DNA from: Oscillospiraceae bacterium
Lineage (GTDB): Bacteria; Bacillota; Clostridia; Oscillospirales; Oscillospiraceae
Length of the DNA stretch: 5,495 nucleotides
Direction of reading: 5' to 3'
Assembly (NCBI GenBank): GCA_017501805.1
Contig: JAFVWG010000002.1
Span: forward strand, 1 to 5,495
Shown here: positions 5,126 to 5,495 of the stretch, piece by piece
How the letters are laid out: every line of letters begins with the position of its first letter
How positions within the stretch are numbered: position 1 is the stretch's first letter
Notes under the pieces: model-generated
The model's database searches: none
Seen by the model: the letters and a program-made list of their open reading frames with translations, nothing else
Told to the model about the DNA's origin: nothing
Position numbers and translations under genes: made by a program

Positions 5126-5126
5126 A

Positions 5127-5495
5127 TCAGGTCATCTTCTCCTGTTTTACTTTGTGGTCGATAACGTGGCGGGAGGCAAGCTCGCGCCGCACATCCTCCA
5201 GCGTGATCCCGGCTTCCGTCATCAGCACCATCACGTGGTAGGCAAGGTCGGCGATCTCATAGATCGTTTCCTTCTTATCCTCTGCCTTGGCGGCGATGAT
5301 GACCTCCGTGGACTCTTCTCCGACCTTCTTGAGGATCTTATCGATGCCCTTTTGGAAGAGATAGGTCGTGTAGGAGCCTTCGGGCAGATTCGCCTTTCTT
5401 CCCGCCAGCAGCTCCATCAGTCCGTCCGCAGAGAATTCATTGCGTTCGTCACTCTGCCACAGCGGATTGGCAAAGCAGCTCGTCGTGCCCAGATG
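5127..5495 (-). CDS. hisIE: HisIE, C-terminal part (cut by window edge)
   Basis: The frame stays open from the right edge of the window to the stop at 5127, giving 122 visible residues. The first visible residues, HLGTTSCFANPLW, match the zinc-binding end of HisI (phosphoribosyl-AMP cyclohydrolase, usual pattern CHTGxxSCF). They run through a short linker into a complete HisE domain (phosphoribosyl-ATP pyrophosphatase), with LFQKGIDKILKKVGEESTEV and EIADLAYHV carrying the EExxE and ExxD metal ligands. The ATG at 5417 is therefore internal and not the start. The bifunctional protein performs steps two and three of histidine synthesis. The rest of HisI, and presumably other his genes, lie beyond the window. 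Confidence 0.93.
   Translation of the reverse strand, partial: HLGTTSCFANPLWQSDERNEFSADGLMELLAGRKANLPEGSYTTYLFQKGIDKILKKVGEESTEVIIAAKAEDKKETIYEIADLAYHVMVLMTEAGITLEDVRRELASRHVIDHKVKQEKMT

Noticed and set aside
4436..5164. A 242-codon rightward open frame opposite the histidinol-phosphatase
   Set aside because: The opposite strand carries all PHP metal motifs in operon context; this frame shows nothing recognisable.

Overview
The window looks like chromosome from a GC-rich member of the Clostridia (Bacillota). This is an inference. It rests on strong AGGAG-type ribosome sites, a perfect TTGACA/TATAAT promoter, tRNA genes with encoded CCA, a PHP-family histidinol-phosphatase beside a HisIE fusion, a DUF1294 membrane protein and a lipoprotein of the kind expected in a monoderm cell. 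I cannot name a genus.

Left part (1-770). A five-gene tRNA operon is transcribed leftward in the order Val(TAC), Asp(GTC), Phe(GAA), Gly(GCC), Cys(GCA). It starts from a consensus promoter at 632-660 and ends in an intrinsic terminator at 86-118. Perfect hairpins lie in the three longer spacers. Beyond the terminator, 6-87 holds heptamer repeats in inverted arrangement. No protein gene is credible from 1 to 772.

Centre (729-3498). A rightward operon follows: a lipoate-protein ligase paralogue (LplA1), a free-standing 76-residue lipoyl-domain protein, a second lipoate ligase (LplA2) and endonuclease III (nth). Junctions are 10 nt, 2 nt and an ATGA overlap. Having the lipoyl acceptor between two ligases is the most unusual feature of the window. 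The ligases are not equivalent. LplA1 has lost several residues associated with lipoate activation and has a shortened C-terminal domain. LplA2 keeps these but has changed the HDxGN motif. I infer a dedicated lipoylation or lipoate-relay unit for the small carrier protein; its metabolic role is not visible here.

Right part (3479-5495). A leftward lipoprotein gene of unknown function overlaps the end of nth tail to tail. It is divergent from a small rightward DUF1294 membrane protein gene. A strong bidirectional terminator at 4300-4337 separates DUF1294 from the leftward end of a histidine biosynthesis operon: hisIE (cut by the window edge) followed by the histidinol-phosphatase gene.
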